Part shown: positions 28,889-38,846 of the stretch, one piece after another
How the letters are laid out: the number at the start of each line of letters is the position of its first letter
Numbering within the stretch: the first letter of the stretch is position 1
Program-made: the position numbers and the translations under genes
Source of the DNA: Pictodentalium vernedei
Lineage: Eukaryota > Mollusca > Scaphopoda > Dentaliida > Dentaliidae
Length of the DNA: 64,000 nt
Assembly: GCA_031216915.1 (NCBI GenBank)
Contig: CM062290.1
Span: 163,100,453-163,164,452 of the forward strand
Direction of reading: 5' to 3'
The notes under the pieces: model-generated
The model's database searches: none
What the model saw: only the letters and a program-made list of their open reading frames with translations
Told to the model about the DNA's origin: nothing

Positions 28889-30783
28889 GGGTTAGTGCTT
28901 GGTTTTGTGAATATCTTCATTACTTACAAAAATGATCGACGGTGAATTCCACTTCCAATGAAGGAGGTTATGTTTATCTCGTAGGTACACATTTGGTGTT
29001 ATGGTTGCCCAAGAACAGCCCATTTTCTCCAAATGTCAATGCTTGGCAGCCTCTGGGGGGTTAACAAATGGTTACCGAAACATTTTGTTCATGCAACTTG
29101 TAATGTCACTCGAAGACCTGTGAATGGTTAATTGCTCTTGAATTTTTTTTTTTTTGAGAAATCCACAGAAAACTGGAATTTTAAGCTTTTAAGGGGTATA
29201 TCTCCTTAACCAGTTAAAAATGGGTTAAGACCTCGATTTTTGAATACATTTACTACTTACAAAAATGTTTCCCTGTCAGTTTTGCGCCCGGTAAAAGAAG
29301 TTACGTTTCTCTGTTGTATTCCCATTTGATGTTGTTGTTGTTCAAAAACAGACTATTTTTTCAAAATTTTGACATTTAGCAGCCCATGGAGGGTTAACAA
29401 ATGCTTACCGGAATAATTTATCCAATCAACTGGTAATGTGACACCATGACCTATCAATGGCCATTTTCTCTTGAAAACCCTACCAGATGTTTGTAATGAA
29501 ATCCAGGGAAAACATAAATTTTTAAGCCTTTGATGGGTATCACTATTAACAACCACAAAATGGGTTAACGCTTGGTTTTTTGAATACCCTTATTACTTAC
29601 AAAAATGGTCTTTGGTGAATTCCACTTCCAACAAAGGAGATTATGTTTATTTCTCAGGTACACGTTGGGTGATGTGCGTGCCTGAAAACAGCCCATTTCA
29701 ACAAAATTACGATGCTTGGCAGCCTCTAGAGGGTTAATAAACGCTCACCGGAATATTTTGTCCATGCAACTTGTAATATCACACAAAGACCTGCGAGTAG
29801 TCAATTTTTCTTGAAAACCTACAGGATGTTTTTAGAGAAATCCACAAAAAATGGGAATTTTAAGATTTTAAGGGGTCTCTCTCTTTAGCCTGTCCAAAAT
29901 GGGTTAAGACTTCGACTTTTGAATACCCTTACTACTTACAAAAATGTTTGCGTATAGATTGTGCGCTCGATAAAAGAAGGCACGTTTCTTTGAGGCATAC
30001 CCATTGGGTGCTTTTGGCGTCCAAAAACAGCCCATTTTATCACAATTTTGACTTTTAGCAGCCCGTGGAGGGTTAACAAATGCTCACCGCAGTATTTTGT
30101 CCATGTAACTTCTATTGTCACACCAAGGCCTGGGAGTGACAAATTTTTCTTGAAAATCTACAAGACTCGTTTAGAGAAATCCACGGAAAATACAAATTTT
30201 TTAGCTTTATGGGGGTATTGCTGTTTAACCAACCCAAAACGGGTTAACGCTTGGTTTTTTGAACACCCTTATTACTGACAAAAATGATCCTCGGTGAATT
30301 CCACTCCCTGTAAAGAAAGTTATATTTATCTCTCGTGTATTGTTTGGGTGCGGTGGGGGCCTGAAACCGGCCTATTTCATCAAACTTTCGATGTTTGGCA
30401 GCCTGTGGAGGGTTACCATATGCATCGCCTGATATGTCGTTGGTATCAAAGGGCGTGTCACAGACAGGTCTAGCAACGACGAATGTATAAAAAAAATCTA
30501 CAAGACGTGTTTCGAGAAAGTGTCGATAAACCCCAATTTTGGCAGTTTTTTGCCAATTCTGAGGAAATAAGGGTTAAATCGAAAATTCCGCTTGGGTACA
30601 TTTTTAGATTTTCTGCCCCTCTATGCGTGTGCAAAATTTCGTGAAAATCGGTTCGAAAATGGCTTCTGAATCGTACGGACAAAATGTGTGGAAAAAAAAA
30701 AAAAAAAAAAAAAAACCAAAAAACCCCCCCAAAAATAATAATCCGTAGAAAAACAATAGTCTTTTCCAGAGGGAAAAGCCTAA
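28889..30783 (-). mobile_element. Family 1 array with Helitron-like end
   Basis: Five to six monomers (starts of the GGGTTAACAAATG block near 29060, 29391, 29733, 30070 and 30409) of two alternating types, so the true unit is a dimer of about 675 bp. The right end has a poly-A/poly-C stretch (30691-30730), then a hairpin CTTTTCC-AGA-GGGAAAAG (30761-30778) and CTAA followed by T, which is the layout of a Helitron 3' terminus. A non-autonomous Helitron/Helentron with a tandem core is one reading. No 5' TC end was confirmed. Confidence 0.55.
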
Positions 30784-32249
30784 TGATGCCAGACACAAAT
30801 CAATGGTTAAATTGGTGGATCCAAGGACAGAACTGGATGAAGGAAGGAAGAAACGGTGGTTTGATACATTCAGGGCTGTAATTTTTTATTATTTAGTAAA
30901 ATTAGTTCAAGTTCCCTAATTTCGGGACATGAGCCTGACGTTATCACTGAATGATTATGTTCTATCCACTGTTTATTTAGTATTCCTTCTCTGACTTCCC
31001 TTGATCCCCCCAGTTAAGCTCCCAAGCTTTTTGGCTTGTTTTAATAAAGATTTTTTATAAAATTTATTGGGAGTTTAACGTTTTATGCAGAATATTATTC
31101 TGTACATCCCCAGGGTTACGTCCTCATCCTTAGGGTGTTCGGGCATTTTGGTCATGCATCTTACATCCAATGTATAGTTTTTTCTTTGGAAGAAGATCTT
31201 GCTTTACATCGGATAGTCTTGTTTCTGTTACTGACTTCGGGCCGTGTTGCCTGGGGTCTTGATTCCGGTGTTTTGTTTACATCTTTAGGTAGTTTCCTAT
31301 TTTTATTTAGGAACAACAGTTGTAAGTAACATTAAATATTCTGATAGTGTGGTAGTTAATATTACACAGTTTTTATAATTTTGTCCACACTTAGGCTTTT
31401 TGGGGCTCATCGTTCCCTTTGGGAACTTGGGCTCTTATATTAGGAAAATTTTTTCAAAAATTTTTATTTTATTTTTGAAAGAGTTTTTCTTTTGGATATA
31501 TTTATTTCATTGATTATATTTAATGTTATCTTATTTTATATGTAGATTTGGTGGTGGTACAATGACATATATTAGTTTTAGGTAATTATTTTTATCTAAT
31601 ATTATGGCAAATATAGGAAACATTTCCTTTATTTACTTGGTCGTTGTAATGAGTGTACTTGATGTACTGCCACTAATTCTACTCCATGTATCAGATTTGA
31701 TAATCTGAATGACGGGTGTCATGGTTTGTGTTAGGCGAGTGGACACTATTGGTCCTATCGATGTGAGGGGACTTGGTGGTCCTCTCATCAAAAGGTCACT
31801 ATAGTTTTTTAGTTTCTATTTACAGAGAAACAGGAACATGATGTGGCTTCATGATGCCATCAAGGAGTGTGCTGTCATCTCAAATCAATCAAGAGCTAGC
31901 GGCAAAAGTGCTCAGGTATTAGACAAGGCCTAGATCCTTAGTAGGATTGATGACCTTGTCGCCAGCTAGCTTGACCGGCAGATCTAACTCGTATGTGAGG
32001 GACATGATGCCGGGTATATCCGTTGCGTTCGAGAATAGGAATAAGGGTGTAGCGAGCACTATAAACATACAAACATGCTCACCCTGCGACATCGGGAAGG
32101 AGTAAGCACGGGAAGGAGGAAGTAGACAAGTTCTGAGGTATGCTCATCCAGGTCTTCGTGATCGCAAGCAAGAGGGAGGTCCCTCTCTCTTATAACAACA
32201 TCTGCGATCAGAGGTTGTTGGTAGGAACTTGGCGGTCAAGTTCTGAGGT
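30784..32249 (+). pseudogene. DIRS-A2 leader and gag remnant
   Basis: Resumes DIRS homology at ATGATGCCAGACA. The leader stems seen in DIRS-A1 recur at 31019-31073, 31088-31102, 31125-31137 and 31165-31214. Gag-related sequence from about 31600 (GAGCTAGCGGCAAA near 31892, GTAGCGAGCACTATAAACAT near 32051) has many stops and indels in all frames and yields no product. Confidence 0.7.
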
Positions 32250-32330
32250 ATGTAAATAAATCCACACAAGGTGCAGGGGGATCTACTGGTACTAATTATA
32301 CCCATTTAGTTTTCTGTGGTATAAGTATTG

Positions 32331-32364
32331 CCTGACCGGTTTCGTACAAAATTGTACTTGTCAG
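32331..32364 (-). ncRNA. Degenerate hammerhead ribozyme motif
   Basis: On the minus strand: CTGACAA, a self-complementary stem GTACAATTTTGTAC, then GAAA and CCGGTC. This is the layout of the hammerhead core (CUGANGA, stem II, GAAA) that Penelope-like elements carry in their terminal repeats. The position expected to be the catalytic G of CUGANGA is A here, so cleavage is probably lost. Confidence 0.5.
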
Positions 32365-32886
32365 AGGCTTTGTGCTGTGCTGTGCAACGCGGTGCCTTAT
32401 ATACCCTTGGCGAAGGGGGTAAAAGGGGGGTAACCTCAGTCATCCAGATGGAGGCAGAAGGGGGTATCTGACTCGATGTGAAAACTCCAGTAGCAGGGGA
32501 GGTAACTCACTGTTCGTGGTAGAAATCTATGTCAATTCGACAGTAGCAGGGGAGATAATCAAAAACTTCTACTTTTCAGTGAGTAAATGGGATCGATGAC
32601 GTTGTGGTCAATGCTAAATAGTTGGAGTGGGAATTTTTCCATGTAAATATGAAGGGGGGGTGGGGCAGAGGGAGGGAGGGGAGAGTAGAAAAATAATTGC
32701 CGTTAATAGGTATACAATCGATTTTGATGTTTGCGTCATTTTTCAGGTACAGCACAGTAAAGTAGGATGGTTCACAGTTTCAAGATGGAAAACAAGATCT
32801 TACAGATGAAGGCGGACTAGTGTCCGTAAACAGTTCATGGAAAAATTAAAAAATAAAAGAATAAAATGTCACAATAGATGAGTTTG

Positions 32887-33640
32887 TTATTTTATTGAGT
32901 GTGGGAACGAGTCAGCATAACGATAGAGTTCGTATGCTGCATATTCAAGTACTTTGGGGGTATTGTAAAGTCCGACAATTTCGGTGACACCTATGTTAGG
33001 CAGAGTATTCCCTTGGTGACTGAAAATGAGAGGGTGTAGAAATCCAATGTCCAAATTTATGGCTGGCTGTATGGTGCCCCCTTCTGCACTGAGATTTTCT
33101 CCACATTGTTGTGGGGAAGGATCATTCAATGGTGACACCACATCACCTATGCCGTCAATGAGATCACATATTGCCAATCGAAGACTGTCTATATTTGATG
33201 TTGAGATGGGGGGAGATCTAACAATGCGATTGTTCACTTGTCCCCAGTTTGCACGTCAGCACCTGGGATATCCTCCTAGGGTCCGACAGTTCTGGAAAAA
33301 TGTTCCGTTTAACTGGTGTGTTGTCAGCACTGAGTGGTGTTAGTATACCGCCGATGTCAAATATACAGTCCATCATGGCCAATTTGATGTTGGTGGCCTT
33401 GTCTGAATATTTTGCACAAGCTTTGTTTTTGTGAGTCCTATTGGCTAAATGCCGTATGTGGTGTTCTTTCCTTTGGAATGATTTAAAACACAGGTCACAT
33501 TTGAAAAACCCCTTCTTGCGGTGTATTATCCTGATATGCCGGCTTAAGCCAGATTTGGCTGTAAAAGCCGACGAGCACTTGGCACATATGCGATATTTTA
33601 TTTGTCTGTTAAAACGTAGTAAGCCTACCCCTGGGTTAGG
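32887..33640 (-). pseudogene. C2H2 zinc-finger ORF downstream of the GIY-YIG domain
   Basis: An ATG-less open frame from about 33640 to 33215 encodes two adjacent C2H2 fingers. The first is CxxC-12-HxxxxH and the second CxxC-12-H-5-H, joined by a KKGFFK linker. A tail of about 60 residues follows with no recognised fold. The frame then stops at 33215, but coding appears to continue one frame over (an NNRIVRSPP start at 33237) to 32887, adding about 115 residues. A frameshift near 33237 is likely. Whether the protein belongs to the Penelope-like element (for example an accessory ORF or a tandem partial copy), to another transposon, or to a captured host gene cannot be decided here. Confidence 0.5.
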
Positions 33641-33756
33641 CTATTGTTACGTCGTCCTAATTGTGATGTTGGTTCTGTGTACAACGTAAGTTCCATTGCG
33701 GGCAAGTGGCGTGGTGATTAGAAAGTAGAGGAAGAGTTCTAAATGAGAATACTATT

Positions 33757-34290
33757 TTAAAAATCCTTTCTGTTCAGGCCGATTGGTGTGAGCGTACGTA
33801 ATGTATATATCCAGTGTATTTCGCATTTGTGTCTTTGTGGAGTGGAGGCGGGATTCTCGGGGTCTGATCTGAGGACTTGGATAATTCTGTATGTTAAGTC
33901 CCTCAAGGAATGGCCTTCGTCATTGAAGTGTATTGCAACTGGAGTATCTCTTTTGTGGCAGATATCAGCAATGTGTTCTTTGATTCTAATTTCGAAATGT
34001 CTTTTCGTCTCACCACCATATTGTTTTCTGCATTTATGTCAGGTGATTAAGTAGATGCAATTTCTCATGTAGGAATTCTATTTGAATGGCCCTCTATGCC
34101 GTTTATTAGTTGCCGTACTTTTAAACCATAAGTGTTTGGGGAGATGCAGGCAAACTTGGCAAAGGGGGGTATTACATGGTGTGAAGGGGTTCTGTACTTG
34201 TAGGCCACTTAGCTGTTTAAGTGGGGCTACTTTAGCTCGAGTTAGGATATTTTTGAGTGATGTGTTACGTCAGAAGGCAAGTAGTGGGTA
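33757..34290 (-). pseudogene. Penelope-like GIY-YIG endonuclease region
   Basis: Minus-strand coding remnant. In order it shows an RT thumb-like segment (PLLAF, ILTRAKVAPL), the cysteine linker CNTPLCQVC, and the GIY-YIG domain with CIYLIT, KQYGGETKRHFEIRIKEH and a PVAIHFN block. It ends in the family-typical KCEIHWIYTLRTLTPIGLN before a stop at 33757. Several in-frame stops and at least one frame change occur, and the expected VGET glycine region reads GGET. The endonuclease would nick target DNA for primed reverse transcription; this copy cannot. Confidence 0.75.
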
Positions 34291-34329
34291 GTCAGAAAAT
34301 AGTTTCCTGCCAGCTTTAGTACTTGCCCT

Positions 34330-35960
34330 GGGACGCTCCTTCCATAGACTGCCATGGCGGCCAGTCTTATAGCTTCCTCTATGTTCGAAAAGCACGACCG
34401 CGTAGGTCCGTTGTCGCTAGTTAGCTTGAATGGTGAAGTAGTTACTCGGGTCCCTGAGAACTATGACGTCGGGTGTAGACGATCCAGGCTAGAAAAAGAG
34501 AGATCATATAGGGTGGAGCGAACGATATGGTAAGCAATTATGCTTACGCAGTGACGACGGAAGGAGGAAACCGATAAGGTCCGAGGCCAGCTAGTCTTAT
34601 GGTTTCCTCTACATAAAGTGATCTTTATATTGCACAGGGCTATAAAACCCGATGAGTAGAGTCAGTTCCCTGTCGCCGGTGAAATGGTTAAGATTGGATA
34701 CTTGGACCGTGACTCCAGATGTGTCGCATATGCATTGTAATTAGAGCTAGAGGGAGAGTGCTCAATGATTTTAAAAAGACAAGGGCTAGGTTTCACGGAG
34801 GCTTACGTCCCTTGTCTAAAAACAGCTAGCTCAACCGGCAGATCTCACTCGTATATGGGTGATGTGATGCCAGGTATGTCTGTGGTGGTCGAGAGAGATT
34901 AGGGTGTAGCGAGCACTGTTGATCGAATCCATGCTCACCTGGTGTTGATGGAAGGAAGAAGACGGCAAGTTCTGAGGTATGCACGAGCAAGAGGGAGCCC
35001 CGATCTCTCTTTCAACAACATCTGGAGCCGGGTGTTGTTGGTAGGAACTTGCGTCAGTCTGTGCTTACATACATAGCTATTGTCCGGTAAAGAGAAAAGA
35101 AGAGGAACAAGCACTCCCGATTGCATCTTGGCTAAGTGACTCAGGTTTTCCTGTCTTCATCGTCAAAGGTCCATCTTTAGTAAGAATTCACACCATCTAG
35201 TAGCCAAGGAGATGAGGCTTCATTCATTGGGTCGTTCGTAGTAATAACTATATTGGACTCCCTGTCCTAGGAGCAGCCAGCAAAGAGGCTATTCATAACA
35301 GCGGCTCCTCAGGCCTCTGTAACGGACTTGCTGTCGCAGTTGCACAGCTAATCACAGTATTCCTGCTAAGGCAGAAGCACTCAACGTCGATCTCAAATCT
35401 TGAGCTGTTGCATAGTGCTTATTTGGTCCAGTCACCTGCCTGTTTAGATGCTGGTGACTGTGATTCTAACTGATTTGAACATATGATGGATAGGATAACT
35501 TTTCCTTCCGGAACAACTCTTGGATGATATAGATATCATACATTATCATTTCCTTGATCTTGTTCCAGTGATTCAAAATGCTGCGAACAATTATGCGAAA
35601 CCGCTAGCGTAGTTCGACGCTGACTTCATCCGGGTAAAGAGCAGGGTAATAAGATCTCTTTCCGGTTAAGTCTACAAGGGTGTCACAGATCTTCGATTCT
35701 GTAGATGACACCATATTTATCTTCCGGCGGAAAAAGTAATTCGGTTTCTTATCTTTTTCCTCTGTATTTTTAATCATTTTTGATGGTTCACATACTTTTA
35801 AAAACAACAGGGGAAGATGTGGAGAGTTCCTTAAGATTTCAGCGCATAAGTAAGCGCTGGCTATATCTTGCGCTTATTCTAACTGTTTTGGCTATTATAT
35901 GATCTTATGTGAGATCTCTTCAGGATAGTTAAGTTTTGGGCTCATGGGAATTTTCATGGG
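34330..35960 (+). pseudogene. DIRS-A2 gag remnants, partly duplicated
   Basis: Segments at about 34430-34620 and 34800-35060 both resemble gag N-terminal DNA, and the latter also matches 31950-32240. The same gag region is therefore present on both sides of the Penelope-like insertion. From about 35140 to 35600 it aligns with 43500-43740 of DIRS-A3 (GCGGCTCCTCAGGCCTC). A short piece near 35965 (GGATACGTGTATCCT) resembles the methyltransferase region, implying that RT was deleted. All frames are closed. Confidence 0.6.
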
Positions 35961-36594
35961 AATGAATGATAGGATACGTGTATCCTTTTATTCATTTGTT
36001 TCTATTGATTTCATTGAGGTTATGGGGTCGTCTGCTATCGAGCATTCGCAAGAAGCTCCCCCATTAGACAGTTTTCTTCTTTAAGCAAAGTTTTATTCTT
36101 CATGTCATTCTCCACTCTCAGTGGCATTACAGAGTATTCAGACGTGAAAGAGAGCTTTATGATCACTATTTTATTGCTGTCTGCTCTAGCATTGATTAGT
36201 AATGTGGGTGAGGAGGTTTCAACATATATTTGAATTCCCTCCCCCACACACACACTCACGCTGTCACATATATATTTTTTAATACATACATACTTTGCGT
36301 CTGGGTCGTGTTGGATGGCACCTTCATACGCATATATGCTGTTCTGTTGCATTTGTTTCCGGTATTTATTTTCTGATTTTTGAGCCGGTTTATCATACCT
36401 ACCTCCATTTCTAGATCCTGGTTTCTATTTTGTCGGTTCTCAAATCACATATTCTCACGTGTTTATAGTTGTAGATACCAAATAGTACACATTGGAGAGT
36501 GTTTTTTACCGGATTTAATATTACAGAGGCCTCCTGTGAATGATCTTGAAGCGTGTTTTCTCTGCAGCGATTGTTCATCTTATCCCGCTTTTAT
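35961..36594. other. Highly decayed DIRS-A2 3' sequence
   Basis: Position and weak similarity suggest recombinase-region relics, but no motif survives. An open frame on the minus strand (36035-36352) has no family resemblance and is probably chance. Confidence 0.35.
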
Positions 36595-37800
36595 TTATAA
36601 ACACACCCAAAAAAGAAAGTGTGCATTGCAGAAATTGATCAAATTCCAAAAAAATAATTTCGTAGGTGTAAAGAGTGTTAACCTGTTCATGAATAAGTTA
36701 TATTGAACACAAAAACAGCTTTCCCCGTTAAAATTGCATTAACGTTAAATGACGTGCTGCACGTTTGTGAAATGGCATGTTTTGCATGTGGAGAGTCTGA
36801 AAATTCATGCAGCAGTGTGAATCTTTGGGTATTTAAACACTAAAGTAAGGCCTTCCTATCGTTCACATTCAAACTTGCGCTGCTGTTAAAACGACTCCAC
36901 ATTAGCATGCCAAGATTGACAATGAATCAACGTCTCCTTGCCCTGTGTATGATTAGAGCTGGCAGAACACACAGAGAGGTTGCCCAGCATTTGAACTGCC
37001 ACCGTAACACTGTAGACAGGCTAGTCCATCGACATGCACAACATGATGACGTTCGAGACCGACCCCGCTCCGGGAGACCCCGAGTTACCACCCCTGCACA
37101 AGATCGGTATATCCGTGTCGTCCATCTCCGGAACTGGCAACAAACGGCAAGGACGACAGCCAGGAACATCCCTAACCTGAGACGGATACCTCAAACAATA
37201 ACCAACCGGCTGAGAGATTACAGCTTACATCCTCGAAGACCTGCAATTCATCCGATTTTGACGTTACGTCATGGCCCCGGCGTCATTCTACAGCAGGACA
37301 ACGCTCGACCCCACGCAGATCGTGTTGTTCAACAGTATCTGCAACAACAACAAGTGGATGTTCTTCCCTGGCCCGCAGATTCGCCCGATATCTCACCCAT
37401 GGAGCACGTATGGAACGAGATGAAACGTCAGCTACGCCGGCTTCCCCATGCACCGTCAATGCTTGTGGAACTCCAAAGACAGCTTATCAGAATATGGAAC
37501 AACATCCCACAGCACTTCTATGCTAACTTGTTCGCTTCCATGAGGTGTAGATGCACAGCAGTAGTCGATGCAGACGGAGGTCATACCAGATATTGAGTGT
37601 GTGACTTTTGTGTTTGACCCTTAGTGTCTTTGACTCTCCATGTCACCAAGAGTATTCGTCGTAGCATAATGAAATTTCTCGTGTTGATCACAAATTGATT
37701 CATCTGTGATTGAATAAAATTTCCATGAATGAAAATGATATATATCTTTTTTCAGTGTTATTTTTTAGCATGCACACTTTCTTTTTTGGGAGAGTATATA
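36595..37800 (+). mobile_element. Tc1-like DNA transposon with inverted ends
   Basis: Inverted ends of about 25-30 bp: CCCAAAAAAGAAAGTGTGCAT near 36607-36627 and its reverse at 37770-37791. The outer edges are TATAAACACA and AGAGTATATA, consistent with a TA target. It encloses one transposase ORF. Length is about 1.2 kb against roughly 1.6 kb for full-length relatives, explained by a deletion inside the transposase. Confidence 0.75.
36907..37596 (+). CDS. Tc1-like transposase, internally deleted
   Basis: Open frame of 229 codons; Tc1 transposases usually have about 340. Two helix-turn-helix motifs occupy residues 1-110 (an IRAGRTHREVAQHLNCHR helix pair, then a GRPRVTT linker), which bind the inverted ends. 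The catalytic part keeps the second Asp (LQQDNARPH) and the Glu (SPDISPMEHVWNE) with 34 residues between, the DD34E spacing. The segment holding the first catalytic Asp (the DES box) and VWGG is missing. LTLRH joins directly to GPGVIL in frame, a loss of roughly 100 residues. The product may bind ends but cannot catalyse. Confidence 0.85.
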   Translation: MPRLTMNQRLLALCMIRAGRTHREVAQHLNCHRNTVDRLVHRHAQHDDVRDRPRSGRPRVTTPAQDRYIRVVHLRNWQQTARTTARNIPNLRRIPQTITNRLRDYSLHPRRPAIHPILTLRHGPGVILQQDNARPHADRVVQQYLQQQQVDVLPWPADSPDISPMEHVWNEMKRQLRRLPHAPSMLVELQRQLIRIWNNIPQHFYANLFASMRCRCTAVVDADGGHTRY

Positions 37801-38450
37801 TGTTATAATTGATTTCTCACTGATTTCGTTGTACCATGTATACGGCGTCTGCAGTGCATATTTTATAGCGGATAATGTTATTTACCAAAATCATCGCTAT
37901 AGCCTTGGCTTGTGAAGTGGCGTTAAGCACCATTTATTATTCATGAATTAATTTGTTGGGTGCCTGATCGATATTTATTTATATCGTTTCTGGGTTCTGC
38001 TTATTGATTCCAGAGCTCTCCCCTCTTTCTTTTGAAATTATGTTAAAAAAAAAGGGGGGGGGGGATCATTTTGTCCACTTCTCTGCCTTATGGGGTATGT
38101 AACTATTGAGGAAGCTGTCTTGTCCATACTATGTTCGGTGATCAGCTGCAGTATTATTGTGTGGCGTAGGTTTATGGGAAATTTTCTCTCATTCTCAGTA
38201 TGCCATAATAATTTTTAGGGCCTAGTCCAGACTAGTCTCTAAATTGTTTATTTGTTACATCCTAATTAACATGATTTTATGCTTAGATTTAGGATTTACA
38301 TAATTGGGATCCATATTAGGTTATGTCTCTTCTATTGTGGCATTAAGAGACATTCATGTAAATTCTAATTTCTTCATCATGGATTGAAGGATTTGATCTA
38401 TGTTGATCTAATATTTCAGAAGTTCTAGGCCCTCCGCCTTTTTACAATTC
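37801..38450 (+). other. DIRS-A2 3' non-coding region
   Basis: Between the Tc1 element and the internal complementary region. It holds an A run followed by 11 G (38054-38064) and the CTAGGCCCTCC...TTCAGCTAAGTCTG stretch shared with 7164-7200 of DIRS-A1. No ORF. Confidence 0.6.
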
Positions 38451-38537
38451 AGCTAAGTCTGGGTCATTGGTTACAGTATAAAAATCTGAAAAAATTTATA
38501 GTAATTTATATATTTTTGATACTTACCAATGACCCAG
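38451..38537 (+). repeat. DIRS-A2 internal complementary region
   Basis: Its reverse complement runs from the right terminus into the left terminus, as in DIRS-A1. It includes the extra A of the left end of this copy (TGTAACC rather than TGTACC), so it was templated by this element's own end. Confidence 0.85.
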
Positions 38538-38615
38538 ATGGGAATGGCCCTCCCATGAGTGGGCAGTACTGGGCACTCGTACCTCCCCGCTGAATTATTA
38601 TAATCTTTTTCTACA

Positions 38616-38846
38616 AAGAATGATTTTATTGGTGCCAGATTCGGTGACTTCTTGGCGTCTGCTCATGCGCAGAGGGTGAAATGTATGGAGGGCCAGTTAG
38701 GACTTCTAATTTTCTGTTTTGCATGCACATTTTGGGGATTGGTGGGGGCCAAATTTGTGTTTGGCCCTAGATATTTTGGGGTTAGCACCAGCTAAGTCTG
38801 GGTCATTGGTAAGTATAAAAAATAAATAAATTACTATGTTTTTCAT
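38616..38846 (+). repeat. DIRS-A2 right inverted terminal repeat
   Basis: Inverted relative to 28695-28888. It retains the inner AGAATGAT part that the left copy lost to the family 1 insertion. Confidence 0.88.

Larger units (their letters stand above)
32250..34320 (-). mobile_element. Penelope-like element fragment inserted in DIRS-A2
   Basis: Minus-strand fragment holding the RT thumb/linker and GIY-YIG endonuclease end of a Penelope-like retroelement (33757-34290), a zinc-finger ORF (32887-33640) and a hammerhead-ribozyme-like motif (32331-32364). The finger and palm of the RT are missing. Boundaries are set where gag homology stops and restarts, so they are approximate. Confidence 0.65.
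28695..38846 (+). mobile_element. DIRS-A2, degenerate DIRS with nested insertions
   Basis: Same family as DIRS-A1. Left terminal repeat at 28695-28888, internal complementary region at about 38451-38537, right terminal repeat at about 38616-38846. Joining 28694 to 38847 restores a family 3 monomer with no duplication. Inside are a family 1 array (28889-30783), leader and gag remnants (30782-32240 and 34330-35960), a Penelope-like fragment (about 32250-34320) and a Tc1 element (36595-37800). RT is essentially deleted and the recombinase is unrecognisable, so this copy is dead. Confidence 0.88.

Noticed and set aside
33026-33343. 105-codon plus-strand ORF
   Set aside because: Antisense to the zinc-finger-associated minus-strand frame, which has recognisable motifs.
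36035-36352. 105-codon ORF on the minus strand
   Set aside because: No family resemblance; it lies in decayed DIRS-A2 sequence, possibly antisense to recombinase relics, and composition gives no support.
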